Below, in pieces: positions 8,509 to 17,736 of a stretch of 32,292 bases of DNA. The position numbers and the translations under genes are program-made. This DNA is from Planctomyces sp. SH-PL62 (lineage in GTDB: Bacteria > Planctomycetota > Planctomycetia > Planctomycetales > Planctomycetaceae). The notes under the pieces are model-generated. The model was not told where the DNA came from. It ran no database searches and worked only from the letters and a program-made list of their open reading frames with translations. Each line of letters begins with the position of its first letter. Within the stretch, counting starts at the first letter, position 1. Location of the stretch: the NCBI GenBank assembly GCA_945893075.1, contig CAMDDX010000042.1:1-32292 (forward strand). Direction: 5' to 3'.

Positions 8509-10539
8509 ATGACCGATTCAGTCACGACCTCTGCCGAAAACGATCCTGCCTTTTCACGTCGCGGATTTCTGGGAACGTCCACGGCTGTCGCGGGCGCGAT
8601 TGCCGTGGGACGTTGGCTGACCACTGCTGGGGTCGCCGCCGAGGTGCCAGGCCAGACGGCTCATCCGCTCGATCCGCTCAGCGCCGCGGAAATTGAGCAA
8701 GCGGTCTCACTGTTGCGGAGCGAACGAAAGCTCGGCGACGCCTGGCGATTCGTGGCCGTCACGCTGGCCGAGCCGGCGCGGCCAGCGATGGTGGCGCATC
8801 GCGCGGGGCAAGCCATCGCGAGAAATGTGCTGGCGGTGTTGCTGGACACTGCGACGGGACGAGGGGCCGAGGCGACCGTCGAACTCTCGGCCGGAAAGGT
8901 GACGCGGTTCGAGTCGCTCGCGGCGGGGATTCAACCGCCGATCATGATGGACGAGTTCGTGGAATGTGAGGCAGCCGTCAAACGTTCGCTGGAATTCCGC
9001 GCGGCCTTGGCGAAGCGCGGCGTGAAGGACGTCGAACTGGTGATGGTCGAACCTTGGTCGGCAGGCATGTACGGCACCGAGCGACCGGAGGACAAAGGGA
9101 AGCGGTTGTCGCGTGCGTTGTGCTTTGTCCGCACGGCACCGACCGACAACGGATACGCTCGGCCGCTGGAAGGAGTCGTCGCGGTCGTCGATCTGGCGAA
9201 GATGGAAGTCGCACGCGTCGAGGACTACGGCGTCGTCCCGCTGCCACCAACGGCCGGCAATTGGGCTCGCGAATTCATCCAGCAGACACGCATCGGTCCG
9301 AAGCCGTTGGAAATCTCCCAGCCAAACGGGCCGAGCTTCACCGTCGAAGGTCACGAAGTCCGCTGGCAGAAGTGGCGCTTCCGAGTCGGCTTCACTCCGC
9401 GCGAGGGACTGGTGCTGCACACGATCAGTTATCAAGACGGCGAACGCGAGCGGCCAATCCTCCATCGAGCCAGCGTCTGCGAAATGGTCGTCCCTTACGG
9501 CGATCCCAGCGAGGGCAGCTATCGCAAGAACGCTTTCGACATCGGCGAGTACGGCATCGGCACGATGGCCAATTCGCTGCAACTCGGCTGCGACTGCCTC
9601 GGCACGATCAAGTATTTCGATGCCGCGCTGACCGACAGCCGCGGCCGGCCGGTGACGATCAAGAATGCGATCTGTCTGCACGAAGAGGATGCCGGTCTGC
9701 TTTGGAAGCACACCGACTGGCGGACGAATCAAAGTGAGACACGCCGTTCGCGGCGGCTGGTCGTGTCGTTCATCGCGACGGTCGGCAACTACGAGTACGG
9801 CTTCTTTTGGAACCTCTATCAAGACGGCTCAATCCAGTGCGAAGTGAAGCTGACGGGGATCATGAACACGACCTCGCTGAAGCCCGGCGAGAAGCCGCGC
9901 TTCGGCAATGAGATCGCTCCGCAGGTCAACGCGCCGTTTCATCAGCACATCTTCGCCGCGCGGCTCGATCCGCGAGTTGATGGCGATGCGAACTCGGTCT
10001 TCGAGGTCAACACAGTCTCGCTGCCGCGCGGCTCCGAAAACCCGCACGGCAATGCCTTCCGCGCAGAGGAGACGTTGCTCGCGAGTGAACTGGCCGCTCA
10101 GCGTTCCGTGAACGGCGGCTCGGCGCGCTTTTGGCGAATCGCGAACACTCAACAACGCAACCGGCTCGGCCGGCCGGTCACTTATCGCTTGATTCCGGGT
10201 GAGAACTGCCCGCCGTTTGTCCAACCCGATGCCGCAGTGATGAAGCGCGCCGGCTTCACGGCTCACCATCTGTGGGTCACACCGTATGAACCCGCCGAGC
10301 GATTCCCCACCGGCGAGTATCCGAATCAGCATCCCACCGGAGACGGCTTGCCGCGCTGGACGGCCGCCAATCGCAATGTGACTGATACGCCGCTGGTCGT
10401 CTGGTATGTGTTCTCCCACAACCACGTCCCGCGCCCCGAAGACTGGCCGGTGATGCCCGTCTCGTCGATCGGCTTTATGCTCAAGCCCGATGGCTTCTTC
10501 GACCAAAATCCCGCGCTGGATTTGCCGGCAACCACTTGA
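8509..10539 (+). CDS. Copper-containing primary amine oxidase (topaquinone enzyme), Tat-exported
   Basis: 676 residues from ATG 8509. A twin-arginine signal SRRGFLG (16-22) with a following hydrophobic stretch indicates folded export. It oxidises primary amines to aldehydes, releasing ammonia and hydrogen peroxide, by analogy with the family. The topaquinone precursor motif T-x-x-N-Y-E-Y is present (Asn427-Tyr428-Glu429). Copper ligands are His478 and His480 (HQH), and His639 precedes RPEDWPVMP. The catalytic-base aspartate is Asp344 in FDIGEYGIG, followed by the conserved ANSLQLGCDCLG. All catalytic elements are intact and the length matches bacterial enzymes. No dedicated accessory genes adjoin it. 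The Tat route would allow cofactor-competent export. Confidence 0.95.
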   Translation: MTDSVTTSAENDPAFSRRGFLGTSTAVAGAIAVGRWLTTAGVAAEVPGQTAHPLDPLSAAEIEQAVSLLRSERKLGDAWRFVAVTLAEPARPAMVAHRAGQAIARNVLAVLLDTATGRGAEATVELSAGKVTRFESLAAGIQPPIMMDEFVECEAAVKRSLEFRAALAKRGVKDVELVMVEPWSAGMYGTERPEDKGKRLSRALCFVRTAPTDNGYARPLEGVVAVVDLAKMEVARVEDYGVVPLPPTAGNWAREFIQQTRIGPKPLEISQPNGPSFTVEGHEVRWQKWRFRVGFTPREGLVLHTISYQDGERERPILHRASVCEMVVPYGDPSEGSYRKNAFDIGEYGIGTMANSLQLGCDCLGTIKYFDAALTDSRGRPVTIKNAICLHEEDAGLLWKHTDWRTNQSETRRSRRLVVSFIATVGNYEYGFFWNLYQDGSIQCEVKLTGIMNTTSLKPGEKPRFGNEIAPQVNAPFHQHIFAARLDPRVDGDANSVFEVNTVSLPRGSENPHGNAFRAEETLLASELAAQRSVNGGSARFWRIANTQQRNRLGRPVTYRLIPGENCPPFVQPDAAVMKRAGFTAHHLWVTPYEPAERFPTGEYPNQHPTGDGLPRWTAANRNVTDTPLVVWYVFSHNHVPRPEDWPVMPVSSIGFMLKPDGFFDQNPALDLPATT

Positions 10540-10576
10540 GGAACTGGGAAAACTCAAGGTGGTTGAGAATCGCTCA

Positions 10577-10654
10577 GAACAGCCTTAGACTGCCGCCCCT
10601 TTCCGCCATACGGAAGGGGATTTGGCTTGCCGTCTTGGGCGGAGTCGGCTGTTC
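10577..10654 (+). promoter_or_regulatory. Structured leader upstream of ilvN
   Basis: GAACAGCC (10577-10584) pairs with GGCTGTTC (10647-10654). GACT and CCGCCC then continue the stem against AGTC and GGGCGG (10637-10646) after small bulges, giving about 18 pairs. An inner hairpin CCCCTTTCCG / CGGAAGGGG sits inside. It ends 18 nt before the ilvN ATG. It may be a regulatory leader for the ilvN-ilvC pair or another repeat of the kind seen throughout the window. No leader peptide or T-box signature was recognised. Confidence 0.4.
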
Positions 10655-10672
10655 TCGAAAGTGATTGATTCC

Positions 10673-11167
10673 ATGAAGCATGTTCTCTCGGCGCTGGTGA
10701 TGAACCAACCCGGAGTCTTGGCACACATCTCCGGGATGCTGGCGTCGCGCGCGTTCAACATCGAAAGCCTCGCCGTCGGTGAGACCGAGAACCCGGAATA
10801 CTCCCGCGTCACGTTCGTCGTCGAAGGTGACGAACGGGTGCTGGACCAGGTCCGCAAGCAACTCGAAAAGATCATCAATGTCGTCCGCGTGATCGACTTC
10901 TCCGATCAGAAATACGTCGAACGCGACCTGATGCTGATGAAGGTCAACACGGGCAACGACCACCGCGCGGAGATCAAAGAACTGGTCGAGATTTTTCGCG
11001 GCCGAATCGTGGACGTCAGCCGGACGCACGTGATGGTCGAAATCTCCGGCCAGGAAGGCAAACTGGAAGCCTTCATCGAACTGATGCGGCCGTTCGGAAT
11101 TCTCGAAATGGTCCGCACCGGCCGCATCGCCCTGCAACGCGACCATGAAGTCACGCCCAATGCGTAA
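10673..11167 (+). CDS. ilvN: Acetolactate synthase small (regulatory) subunit
   Basis: 164 residues from ATG 10673 (MKHVLSALVMNQPGVLAHISGM). Regulatory subunit of acetohydroxyacid synthase, the first common enzyme of valine, leucine and isoleucine synthesis; it binds valine and activates the catalytic subunit. The N-terminal ACT domain is clear (NQPGVL, then FNIESLAVGETE..YSRVTFVV), followed by the C-terminal domain with RDLMLMKV and the AFIELMRPFGILEMVRTGRIAL ending typical of IlvN/IlvH. Length is normal. ilvC follows 78 nt downstream. The large subunit gene ilvB is not in this window. Upstream frame from 10622 runs through the structured leader and is not needed. Confidence 0.95.
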   Translation: MKHVLSALVMNQPGVLAHISGMLASRAFNIESLAVGETENPEYSRVTFVVEGDERVLDQVRKQLEKIINVVRVIDFSDQKYVERDLMLMKVNTGNDHRAEIKELVEIFRGRIVDVSRTHVMVEISGQEGKLEAFIELMRPFGILEMVRTGRIALQRDHEVTPNA

Positions 11168-11245
11168 CCGCAGATTTGAAATCTCAAATCTGAAATCTGA
11201 AATCTTCCCACCTCGCACCACTGACAACGGACCAAACACGACACC
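11168..11245. repeat. Degenerate 8-bp repeat in the ilvN-ilvC spacer
   Basis: 11173-11205 holds tandem AAATCTGA-like units, followed by low-complexity CACCACTGACAACGGACC. No Shine-Dalgarno is visible before ilvC ATG 11246. The units resemble the in-frame AAATCCGA repeat at 4434-4464. Confidence 0.7.
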
Positions 11246-12250
<1,005 letters not shown>

Positions 12251-12266
12251 GCCGAGGCACGTCCTC

Positions 12267-12340
12267 GCCCCCGTAGCTCAATTGGATAGAGCGTCGGCCT
12301 CCGGAGCCGAAGGTTGGAGGTTCGAATCCTCCCGGGGGTA
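12267..12340 (+). tRNA. tRNA-Arg (anticodon CCG)
   Basis: Cloverleaf found by eye. The acceptor GCCCCCG pairs with CGGGGGT (first pair G-T wobble). The D-arm is GCTC..GAGC, the anticodon stem TCGGC/GCCGA encloses loop CTCCGGA with anticodon CCG, and the T-arm is GGAGG-TTCGAAT-CCTCC. The discriminator is A, and CCA is not encoded. It reads CGG codons as arginine. It lies between ilvC and a terminator. Confidence 0.95.
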
Positions 12341-12346
12341 CTCTGC

Positions 12347-12384
12347 GAAACCACGAGAACCCTCTGAGTTGCTCGTGGTTTTTT
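12347..12384 (+). terminator. Rho-independent terminator after tRNA-Arg
   Basis: AAACCACGAG (about 12348-12357) pairs with CTCGTGGTTT (12372-12381). The T-run continues to 12384. It lies 7 nt downstream of the tRNA and should end the ilv-tRNA transcript. Confidence 0.85.
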
Positions 12385-12655
12385 CGTTTTGCAAGACGCG
12401 GCGGACAGGGGCATCCGCAAAGAGAAATGCTCGGTCAGTTTCTGGCCGTTGTCGAAGCGGAGGAACGTCGCAGCGCGGTTGGTTTGTCTGCTCGATATCC
12501 GACTTCTCCCGAAGTCGCTGTGGTCACCTGAAAAGTTGGGCAATCTCTTCAAGTTTAAGGGACGCACTTCAATCAACTTCCGGGGGTTGATAAGGTTGGC
12601 TCAGTCTGAGTTCAGGAAATGCCGAAAAGGAAAGACCGTTGGAGGTCATCGCAGC
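12385..12655 (+). promoter_or_regulatory. Upstream region of the metal-efflux locus
   Basis: About 270 nt without a convincing gene; an open frame from 12389 exists but lacks coding character and a ribosome-binding site. A promoter for the following locus is expected here, after the terminator. TTGGAGG at 12640-12646 is a good ribosome-binding site for ATG 12656. No clear operator palindrome was recognised. Confidence 0.4.
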
Positions 12656-13147
12656 ATGTTGGCTCGTTGGTTGACAGTTCTGATCGCGCTCGTGGCTCAA
12701 GGCTCGGCTTTGATGTCGCCGGTGTGCTTTGTCCGCTGCATCGGCGCGGATGGGCAGCAGTGTGTCGAACTGGCTGGCCAAGGTTGCCATCGCTGCGATT
12801 GCCAGTCGCAGGAACGCTCGCCGGAAGTGTGTGCCGTGGCGACGTGCGGCGATCATCACGAAGACGAAGAACAAACGGAGCATGATGCTCCGGCGGGGTG
12901 GCAGGTTCGCTGCGAGCATTGCTCCTGCCAGCATTCGCCACTGGAGTTAGTTCCGCAGGTGCAGTCGAAGTCGCTGGTCTCTGACGTCCTGAATCAAGCA
13001 CTGAATTTTGCCGCGGTCCCGACGATGCTGGATTTCGACGCGGCGATCCGAGCTTTGGAAAACGCGAGCCTTTCCGCCTCCGGCGGATTGAGGCCGCATG
13101 AGTCGCCGCATTTGGCGGTCGTGGCGACCGTTGTCTTGCGCGTGTAA
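12656..13147 (+). CDS. Secreted Cys/His-rich protein, first gene of the metal-efflux locus
   Basis: 163 residues from ATG 12656, chosen for its GGAGG and the immediately following signal peptide (MLARWLTVLIALVAQGSALM). The mature region has eleven cysteines (24, 28, 36, 44, 47, 49, 59, 64, 86, 89, 91), including CHRCDC (44-49) and CEHCSC (86-91), with many histidines (45, 67, 68, 76, 88, 93). This suggests metal binding or disulfides in the periplasm. The C-terminal third is ordinary and ends in a hydrophobic VVATVVLRV. No family is recognised. Position directly before two RND adaptors suggests a periplasmic metal sensor, chaperone or scavenger, which is inference. Confidence 0.7.
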   Translation: MLARWLTVLIALVAQGSALMSPVCFVRCIGADGQQCVELAGQGCHRCDCQSQERSPEVCAVATCGDHHEDEEQTEHDAPAGWQVRCEHCSCQHSPLELVPQVQSKSLVSDVLNQALNFAAVPTMLDFDAAIRALENASLSASGGLRPHESPHLAVVATVVLRV

Positions 13148-13281
13148 GCGCTGTTCCGCATGACGCTTGTTCGCGGCTGTGAGCCGCGTGTCTGGTTGGC
13201 GTCGTTGCGTGAGGATTTCGTTTCCGCGCCGTCCGAATTGGATGAGCGTGGACCTCGCGCGGTTCTTTTGCGGGACGGACC
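13148..13281. other. Spacer with a small hairpin
   Basis: 134 nt. CGCGGCT-GTG-AGCCGCG near 13171-13187 can form a short hairpin. No gene or strong terminator was seen. The next start, ATG 13282, has only a weak purine-rich upstream stretch. Confidence 0.35.
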
Positions 13282-14898
13282 ATGTCCACTTCTTCGACTT
13301 CGCCCGTCTCGGCTCCGGCCGAGCCTGCGGGCCACGAACATCAATCTCGGGAACAGCAAAGCTGGCTCCGAACGGTCGTTGGCTCGGTGCCGATGCTGTT
13401 GACGTTCGCGCTGTTGGCGGGGGTCGCGTATTGGGGACATCACACGGAGTGGAAGTTTTCGAACGCGCAGCGTGACGGAGCGAAGTCATCGCAGACCGAC
13501 AATCCGGTGGACTTGTTGAGGACCGAAACCGGCACTTTGTCGCCGGGCCAGTGGTGCGAGCCGCATGGCATCGCAGCGTGTCCGCTGTGTGATCGGTCGC
13601 TCGCGCAAGTGATCAAGCCGTTGGAACCGGCGTCCGCTGACGAGTTGAAGCGAGTCCAAAAGGCGTTCGCGGCGCGAGAACGTGCAGTGAACGATCCGCA
13701 ATGTTTAGCAAGCGGCAGCCGCGTGCGAGTGGCGTCTAAAGAGGCAGCGGAGAAGTTGGGGATCGATGTCGCGCCGGTCTGGGAAGCGGCGATGACCGAA
13801 TCCATCACGGCGAGCGGTGAGGTCAGCTTTGATGCGACGCGCGTGGCTCGATTGGCGGCGCGAGTGCCGGGGACGGCGTGGCGAGTCACCAAGCAGATCG
13901 GTGACACCGTCAAAGCGGGCGAGTTGCTGGCAATCATCGACGCGGCCGATGTCGGCAAAGCGAAGACCGAGTTTCTGCAGGGCATCGTCCAGTTGCGGCT
14001 CAAGACGCAGGCGTTGGCCAATCTGAAAAACGCGCCGGTGCCGGAACGTCAGAAGAAAGAAGCTGAGGCCGCGCGCCGCGATGCCGAAGTCCGGTTGCTC
14101 AGTGCCGAGCAGGCGCTCGTCAATCTCGGCCTGTCGGTCAAGGCGGCGGAGTTTGGCAAGCTCGATGTGGACGACATCGCGAATCAACTGCAACGGCTGG
14201 GGTTGGCTCGCGAGCTGTCGCAGACCGATACCGATCTGCCGGGGACGTTGCTGCCGGTACGGTCGCCGCTCGACGGCGTGGTGATGCAGGTCGATGTCAT
14301 CGCCGGTGAGGCGGTTGATCCGGCGGACGTGCTGTTCGTCGTGGCCGACCCGCGTCAGATGTGGGCCAACCTCAACGTCATGGCGACGGACGTGAGTTGG
14401 GTCCAAGTCGGCCAAGCGGTGCGGTTCCGGCCGGACGGTGTCAAAGCGGAGTTCACGGGACAAGTCGCCTGGATCGGCACGTCGGCGGACGAGACGACGC
14501 GCACGATTCCGGTGCGAGCGGTCATGCCGAACGCGGACGGCAAGTTGCGAGCGTCCGCCTTGGGCGTCGGCCGCATCGTGCTCCGCGAGGAACCGCAGGC
14601 GATCACGGTCCCGAACGAAGCCGTGCAGACGATCGGCAGATGCCCAGTCGTGTTCGTTCGGGACAAAGACTTTTTGAAACCGAACGGGCCGAAGGTCTTT
14701 CACGCGCGGATGGTTCGCACCGGCGCGAAGGACGTCACGAATACGGAGATCATCGTCGGCGTCACTCAAGGCGAAGTGGTGGCGACCAAAGGGAGCCCGC
14801 TGCTGGCCGGAGAGATCCAACGCAGTCAATCGGCGGCGATAGCCAGTCATCGATCATCCATCTCCAACAACCAAGAGACAAAGAAGACATCTCCATAA
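13282..14898 (+). CDS. RND efflux periplasmic adaptor (CusB/CzcB-like) with N-terminal Cys/His module, copy 1
   Basis: 538 residues. Adaptor that bridges the RND pump to the TolC-type channel. A cytoplasmic N-tail, a TM helix (about 31-51, VVGSVPMLLTFALLAGVAYWG) and a WCEPHGIAACPLC module (Cys92, His95, Cys100, Cys103) precede the adaptor core. The core shows GEVSFDATRVARLAARVPG, a lipoyl/barrel half with VTKQIGDTVKAGELLAIIDAADVG, an alpha-hairpin, then LPVRSPLDGVVMQVDVIAGEAVDP and membrane-proximal strands. The tail is low-complexity Ser/Gln. It is paralogous to the next gene across the whole core. The module probably binds a metal ion before or during transfer; the metal cannot be read from sequence. 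Confidence 0.9.
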   Translation: MSTSSTSPVSAPAEPAGHEHQSREQQSWLRTVVGSVPMLLTFALLAGVAYWGHHTEWKFSNAQRDGAKSSQTDNPVDLLRTETGTLSPGQWCEPHGIAACPLCDRSLAQVIKPLEPASADELKRVQKAFAARERAVNDPQCLASGSRVRVASKEAAEKLGIDVAPVWEAAMTESITASGEVSFDATRVARLAARVPGTAWRVTKQIGDTVKAGELLAIIDAADVGKAKTEFLQGIVQLRLKTQALANLKNAPVPERQKKEAEAARRDAEVRLLSAEQALVNLGLSVKAAEFGKLDVDDIANQLQRLGLARELSQTDTDLPGTLLPVRSPLDGVVMQVDVIAGEAVDPADVLFVVADPRQMWANLNVMATDVSWVQVGQAVRFRPDGVKAEFTGQVAWIGTSADETTRTIPVRAVMPNADGKLRASALGVGRIVLREEPQAITVPNEAVQTIGRCPVVFVRDKDFLKPNGPKVFHARMVRTGAKDVTNTEIIVGVTQGEVVATKGSPLLAGEIQRSQSAAIASHRSSISNNQETKKTSP

Positions 14899-14909
14899 AC
14901 ATTCCTTTG

Positions 14910-14953
14910 CCCCTATTCCTCTGCCATTCAGTTTTGTTGGCAGAGGAATGGGG
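14910..14953. repeat. Inverted repeat between the two adaptor genes
   Basis: CCCCTATTCCTCTGCCA (14910-14926) is the reverse complement, with one bulge, of TGGCAGAGGAATGGGG (14938-14953). It makes a hairpin about 10 nt after the first adaptor's stop, a possible mRNA-stabilising or attenuating structure. Confidence 0.75.
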
Positions 14954-14994
14954 CCAGAGGAATGGAAGACAAACTGAAAAGAGTGAGGCTTAGC

Positions 14995-16635
14995 ATGGTG
15001 GCACATTTGGATTCCCAAAATCGGGTGGGCGAGACTTCTCTGCCACGGCGGTCATTGGCTGGCCGGCTGATGGAACTGGTGGGACATGTCATTCCCGGCG
15101 TGATGGCTCTGGCGGCGGTCGGCGGGTTGGTGTTTGCGGGGCAAAAGACTCACTGGCGAATCCCGAAGTTTTCGGAACTGCGCGGACAGGCCGTCGTCGA
15201 GAAGGACGATTGGTGCGCAGCGCACAACGTTCCGGATTCGGAATGCGTCGAGTGCAACAAGGACTGCTTGCCGCCGGCTAAGGAACGGGGCTGGTGCAAG
15301 ATTCATGGCGTGCATGAGTGCCCCGTCTGCAATCCGGCGATCGCACAGATTCCCAATGCCGCCGAAGTCGCAGCCGATGAGAAGCTGCACTCGCAAGACG
15401 CCTTGAACTTTGCGCCGCGTCCCGAAAACAACAGCAAGTGCAAGTTGCAGCAGCGGCGGATTCAGTTCGCTTCGACTGAGATCATCGAGCGGCTGGGGAT
15501 CGAAGTGACTCCGGCCAAGTATGCTCCGATTTCCGAATCGGTCATGGCCAACGGCGAGATCGGTTTCGATCCGACTCGCGCGGCGCGGTTGTCATCGCGC
15601 GTTTCCGGGACGTTGTTCCGCGTTGAAAAACAAGTCGGCGATAAAGTGAAACGGGGCGATGTGCTGGCGCTGGTCGATGCCGCTGGCGTCGGACATGCGA
15701 AGGCGGAGTTGCGGCAGTCCGTTGTGAATCTCGATTTGAAGACGCAGACGCTGGCCAACCTCAAAGGCTCGACGGGCGTGGTCGCGGGCAAGTCGGTGCA
15801 GGAAGCCGAAGGGGCCGTCGCCGAAGCTCACGTCCGAATGCTCGCGGCTCGGCAGTCGTTGGTGAATCTCGGCCTGCCGCTGCCAAAGGTGGATGACATC
15901 AGTGCCGAGCCGGAAGAACTCACGCGGCAATTGCAGTTTCTCGGCCTGACCGACGAATTGGCGGCGGAAGTCGCGAAGAGTTCGTCGTCCAGCAATCTGC
16001 TCCCGGTGCGCGCACCTTTCGACGGCGAAGTGACCGAACGGAGCGGCGCGCCGGGCGAAGTGGTCGCTCCGAACAAGGTGCTGTTCATCGTCGCCGACAC
16101 GCGCGTCATGTGGCTGACGCTCAACGTGCGAATCGAAGACGCCGATCGCATTCAGCCCGGCCAACCGGTGCAGTTCCAACACGACGGACACAACGATTGG
16201 GACAGCGGCACGGTCGCGTGGGTCAGCCCCTCGGTCGATGAGGCGACACGCACGGTTCCGGTGCGAGTCAAGCTGCCCAACACGGCGGGCCGACATCACG
16301 CTCGGTCGTTCGGTTCAGCACGAATCGTTCTGCGACAGGAAGACAAAGCGGTCGTCGTGCCGAAGGACGCGGTGCATTGGGAGGGGGACTGCTACGTCGT
16401 CTTCGTGCGGGACAAGAACTTCGAGAAGTCGAAGTACAAAGTTTTTCACGTTCGCAAAATTCGCCCTGGAGCGACGGAGGTGAGGGATGAGGGGCGAGGG
16501 GCGAGGGGCGAGCCAATCCAGGCAGAGCCAAACATCGAAATCGCCGCCGGCTTGTTGCCGGGCGAATTGGTGGCCAGCGTTAACAGCGGCATCCTGCGGT
16601 CAGAGTTGTTGAAAAACAACCTGGGCGCGGGCTGA
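14995..16635 (+). CDS. RND efflux periplasmic adaptor (CusB/CzcB-like) with two Cys/His modules, copy 2
   Basis: 546 residues from ATG 14995, preferred over ATG 14962 because GAGTGAGG sits upstream at normal spacing. A TM helix (about 30-50) is followed by two tandem modules: WCAAHNVPDSECVEC (Cys74 to Cys87) and WCKIHGVHECPVC (Cys101 to Cys112). The adaptor core matches the preceding gene (GEIGFDPTRAARLSSRVSG, then VEKQVGDKVKRGDVLALVDAAGVGHAKAEL). It has an extra module compared with copy 1. An in-frame 7-bp repeat (16476-16512) adds EVRDEGRGARGEP near the C-terminus. Two adaptors may form a mixed hexamer, or serve two pumps; inferred. Confidence 0.9.
   Translation: MVAHLDSQNRVGETSLPRRSLAGRLMELVGHVIPGVMALAAVGGLVFAGQKTHWRIPKFSELRGQAVVEKDDWCAAHNVPDSECVECNKDCLPPAKERGWCKIHGVHECPVCNPAIAQIPNAAEVAADEKLHSQDALNFAPRPENNSKCKLQQRRIQFASTEIIERLGIEVTPAKYAPISESVMANGEIGFDPTRAARLSSRVSGTLFRVEKQVGDKVKRGDVLALVDAAGVGHAKAELRQSVVNLDLKTQTLANLKGSTGVVAGKSVQEAEGAVAEAHVRMLAARQSLVNLGLPLPKVDDISAEPEELTRQLQFLGLTDELAAEVAKSSSSSNLLPVRAPFDGEVTERSGAPGEVVAPNKVLFIVADTRVMWLTLNVRIEDADRIQPGQPVQFQHDGHNDWDSGTVAWVSPSVDEATRTVPVRVKLPNTAGRHHARSFGSARIVLRQEDKAVVVPKDAVHWEGDCYVVFVRDKNFEKSKYKVFHVRKIRPGATEVRDEGRGARGEPIQAEPNIEIAAGLLPGELVASVNSGILRSELLKNNLGAG
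16476..16512. repeat. In-frame 7-bp tandem repeat (GAGGGGC units)
   Basis: GAGGGGCGAGGGGCGAGG-type units lie within the C-terminal part of the second adaptor gene. They encode a charged Gly/Arg/Glu insert that is unlikely to belong to the adaptor fold. Confidence 0.75.
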
Positions 16636-16675
16636 GCAGACCACAACCACTAGCCCGGTCGGGCTGGATGAAAAG

Positions 16676-16883
16676 GGCCTTCGCCCCAACGGGACGAGAC
16701 TCGAAAGCCCAGGGCGCTAGCCCTGGGGGAACCGACACACTGGAAATTGAAAAGGCCCAACGGGCCGCAACCCGATGAAAGAACGCAATGAGTCACGGCC
16801 CGTTGGGTCTTCAATGATCGTTTCGCGACGCATTCCCAGGGCTAGTGCCCTGGGCTTTCGAGTCGCGCCGCTTTGCGGCTGAA
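16676..16883. repeat. Palindromic REP/BIME-like element, copy 2 (gene-less form)
   Basis: The order is the same as at 19910-20581: CGCCCCAACGGG, CTCGAAAGCCCAGGGC..GCCCTGGG, AAAAGGCCCAACGGGCCG, a short 25-30 nt centre, then GAGTCACGGCCCGTTGGG, CCCAGGGC..GCCCTGGGCTTTCGAGTC and GCGCCGCTTTGCGGCTGAA. The outer parts match the transposase-carrying copy closely on both sides, with the gene missing. It is a MITE-like derivative lying between the second adaptor and the thioredoxin-like gene. Confidence 0.88.
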
Positions 16884-16913
16884 CCCCACTTCAAATTCAA
16901 GAAAGGAATCGAC

Positions 16914-17735
16914 ATGAACTTGAACTCACTTTTGATCCGATCCGTGACGGCGGCAGTGCTCGCCGTAATCGCTCCCACGTTCGCAATGGCTCAGGCTCGC
17001 AACGCCGTCCCGGCGGTTGCGCTGGCCAGCAAGGCTCAAGCGACCATCGACCAAGCGGCCAAGGATGGCAAATACACGTTTCTGCTGTTCTACAAGACGA
17101 CCGACGCGGCCTCGAATGCGATGTCCGCGATGTTGAAAGAAACCTTGGCCGAAAAGTCTGAGAAAGCGGTCGTGGCCTTCGTTCAAGTCGGCGACCCCGC
17201 CGAGCAAGCGTTGGTCACGAAGTACGACGTGAGCCGTGCTCCGATGCCCATGACCATCGCACTCGCGCCCAACGGAGCCATGACCGGCATGTTTGCGCAG
17301 AAGGTCACGGCGGAAAAACTCGGTGAAGCGTTCGTGACGCCGACGATGATGTTCACGATGAAGAACCTGCAAGAAGGCAAACTCGTGCTCGTCACCGTGC
17401 AAGGTTCGGCGAAGGCTCCGGCTCCGGTCGCGATCAAGGATTTTCAGAGCGACCCGCACTTCAAAGACCGCATCGTCACGATCGGCATGACGGCGGCTGA
17501 TCCGCAAGAAGGAAAGTTTGTCGGTCAAATGCAGATCGACCCCAAGGCCAAGGCCACGCACACCGTCTTGCTCGCACCGCCGGGCTTGATGGTCGGCAAA
17601 TTCGACGCGGTCGCGTCGAAGGACGAGATCGCCGCCGCGCTCGCGAAAGCGGGCAAGTGCTGCGACGACCCGAACTGCAAGCATCATCAACCCGCGACAC
17701 GCACGGCGACACAGCCGTCCGCGACACGGCGGTAA
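16914..17735 (+). CDS. Secreted thioredoxin-fold-like protein with C-terminal Cys/His tail
   Basis: 273 residues from ATG 16914 with AAGAAAGGA upstream. Reading upstream to 16845 only traverses the palindromic repeat. A signal peptide (1-31, ending AMAQA) directs export. The body resembles a thioredoxin-like fold: TFLLFYKTTDAASNAMSAML in place of the usual CxxC active site, then a beta strand VVAFVQVGD and a YDVSRAPMPM stretch with the cis-proline-like APMP. The redox CxxC is absent. A second, similar half follows from about residue 180. The tail KCCDDPNCKHHQ is a likely metal site. Position inside the efflux locus suggests a periplasmic metal-binding partner. The exact family is not certain. 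Confidence 0.65.
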   Translation: MNLNSLLIRSVTAAVLAVIAPTFAMAQARNAVPAVALASKAQATIDQAAKDGKYTFLLFYKTTDAASNAMSAMLKETLAEKSEKAVVAFVQVGDPAEQALVTKYDVSRAPMPMTIALAPNGAMTGMFAQKVTAEKLGEAFVTPTMMFTMKNLQEGKLVLVTVQGSAKAPAPVAIKDFQSDPHFKDRIVTIGMTAADPQEGKFVGQMQIDPKAKATHTVLLAPPGLMVGKFDAVASKDEIAAALAKAGKCCDDPNCKHHQPATRTATQPSATRR

Positions 17736-17736
17736 C

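Noticed and set aside
12389..12655. N-terminal extension of the Cys/His-rich protein
   Set aside because: No ribosome-binding site or coding character. The signal peptide starts at 12656.
16845..16913. Extension of the thioredoxin-like protein start
   Set aside because: It lies inside the right half of a palindromic element. ATG 16914 has a good ribosome-binding site and a signal peptide.
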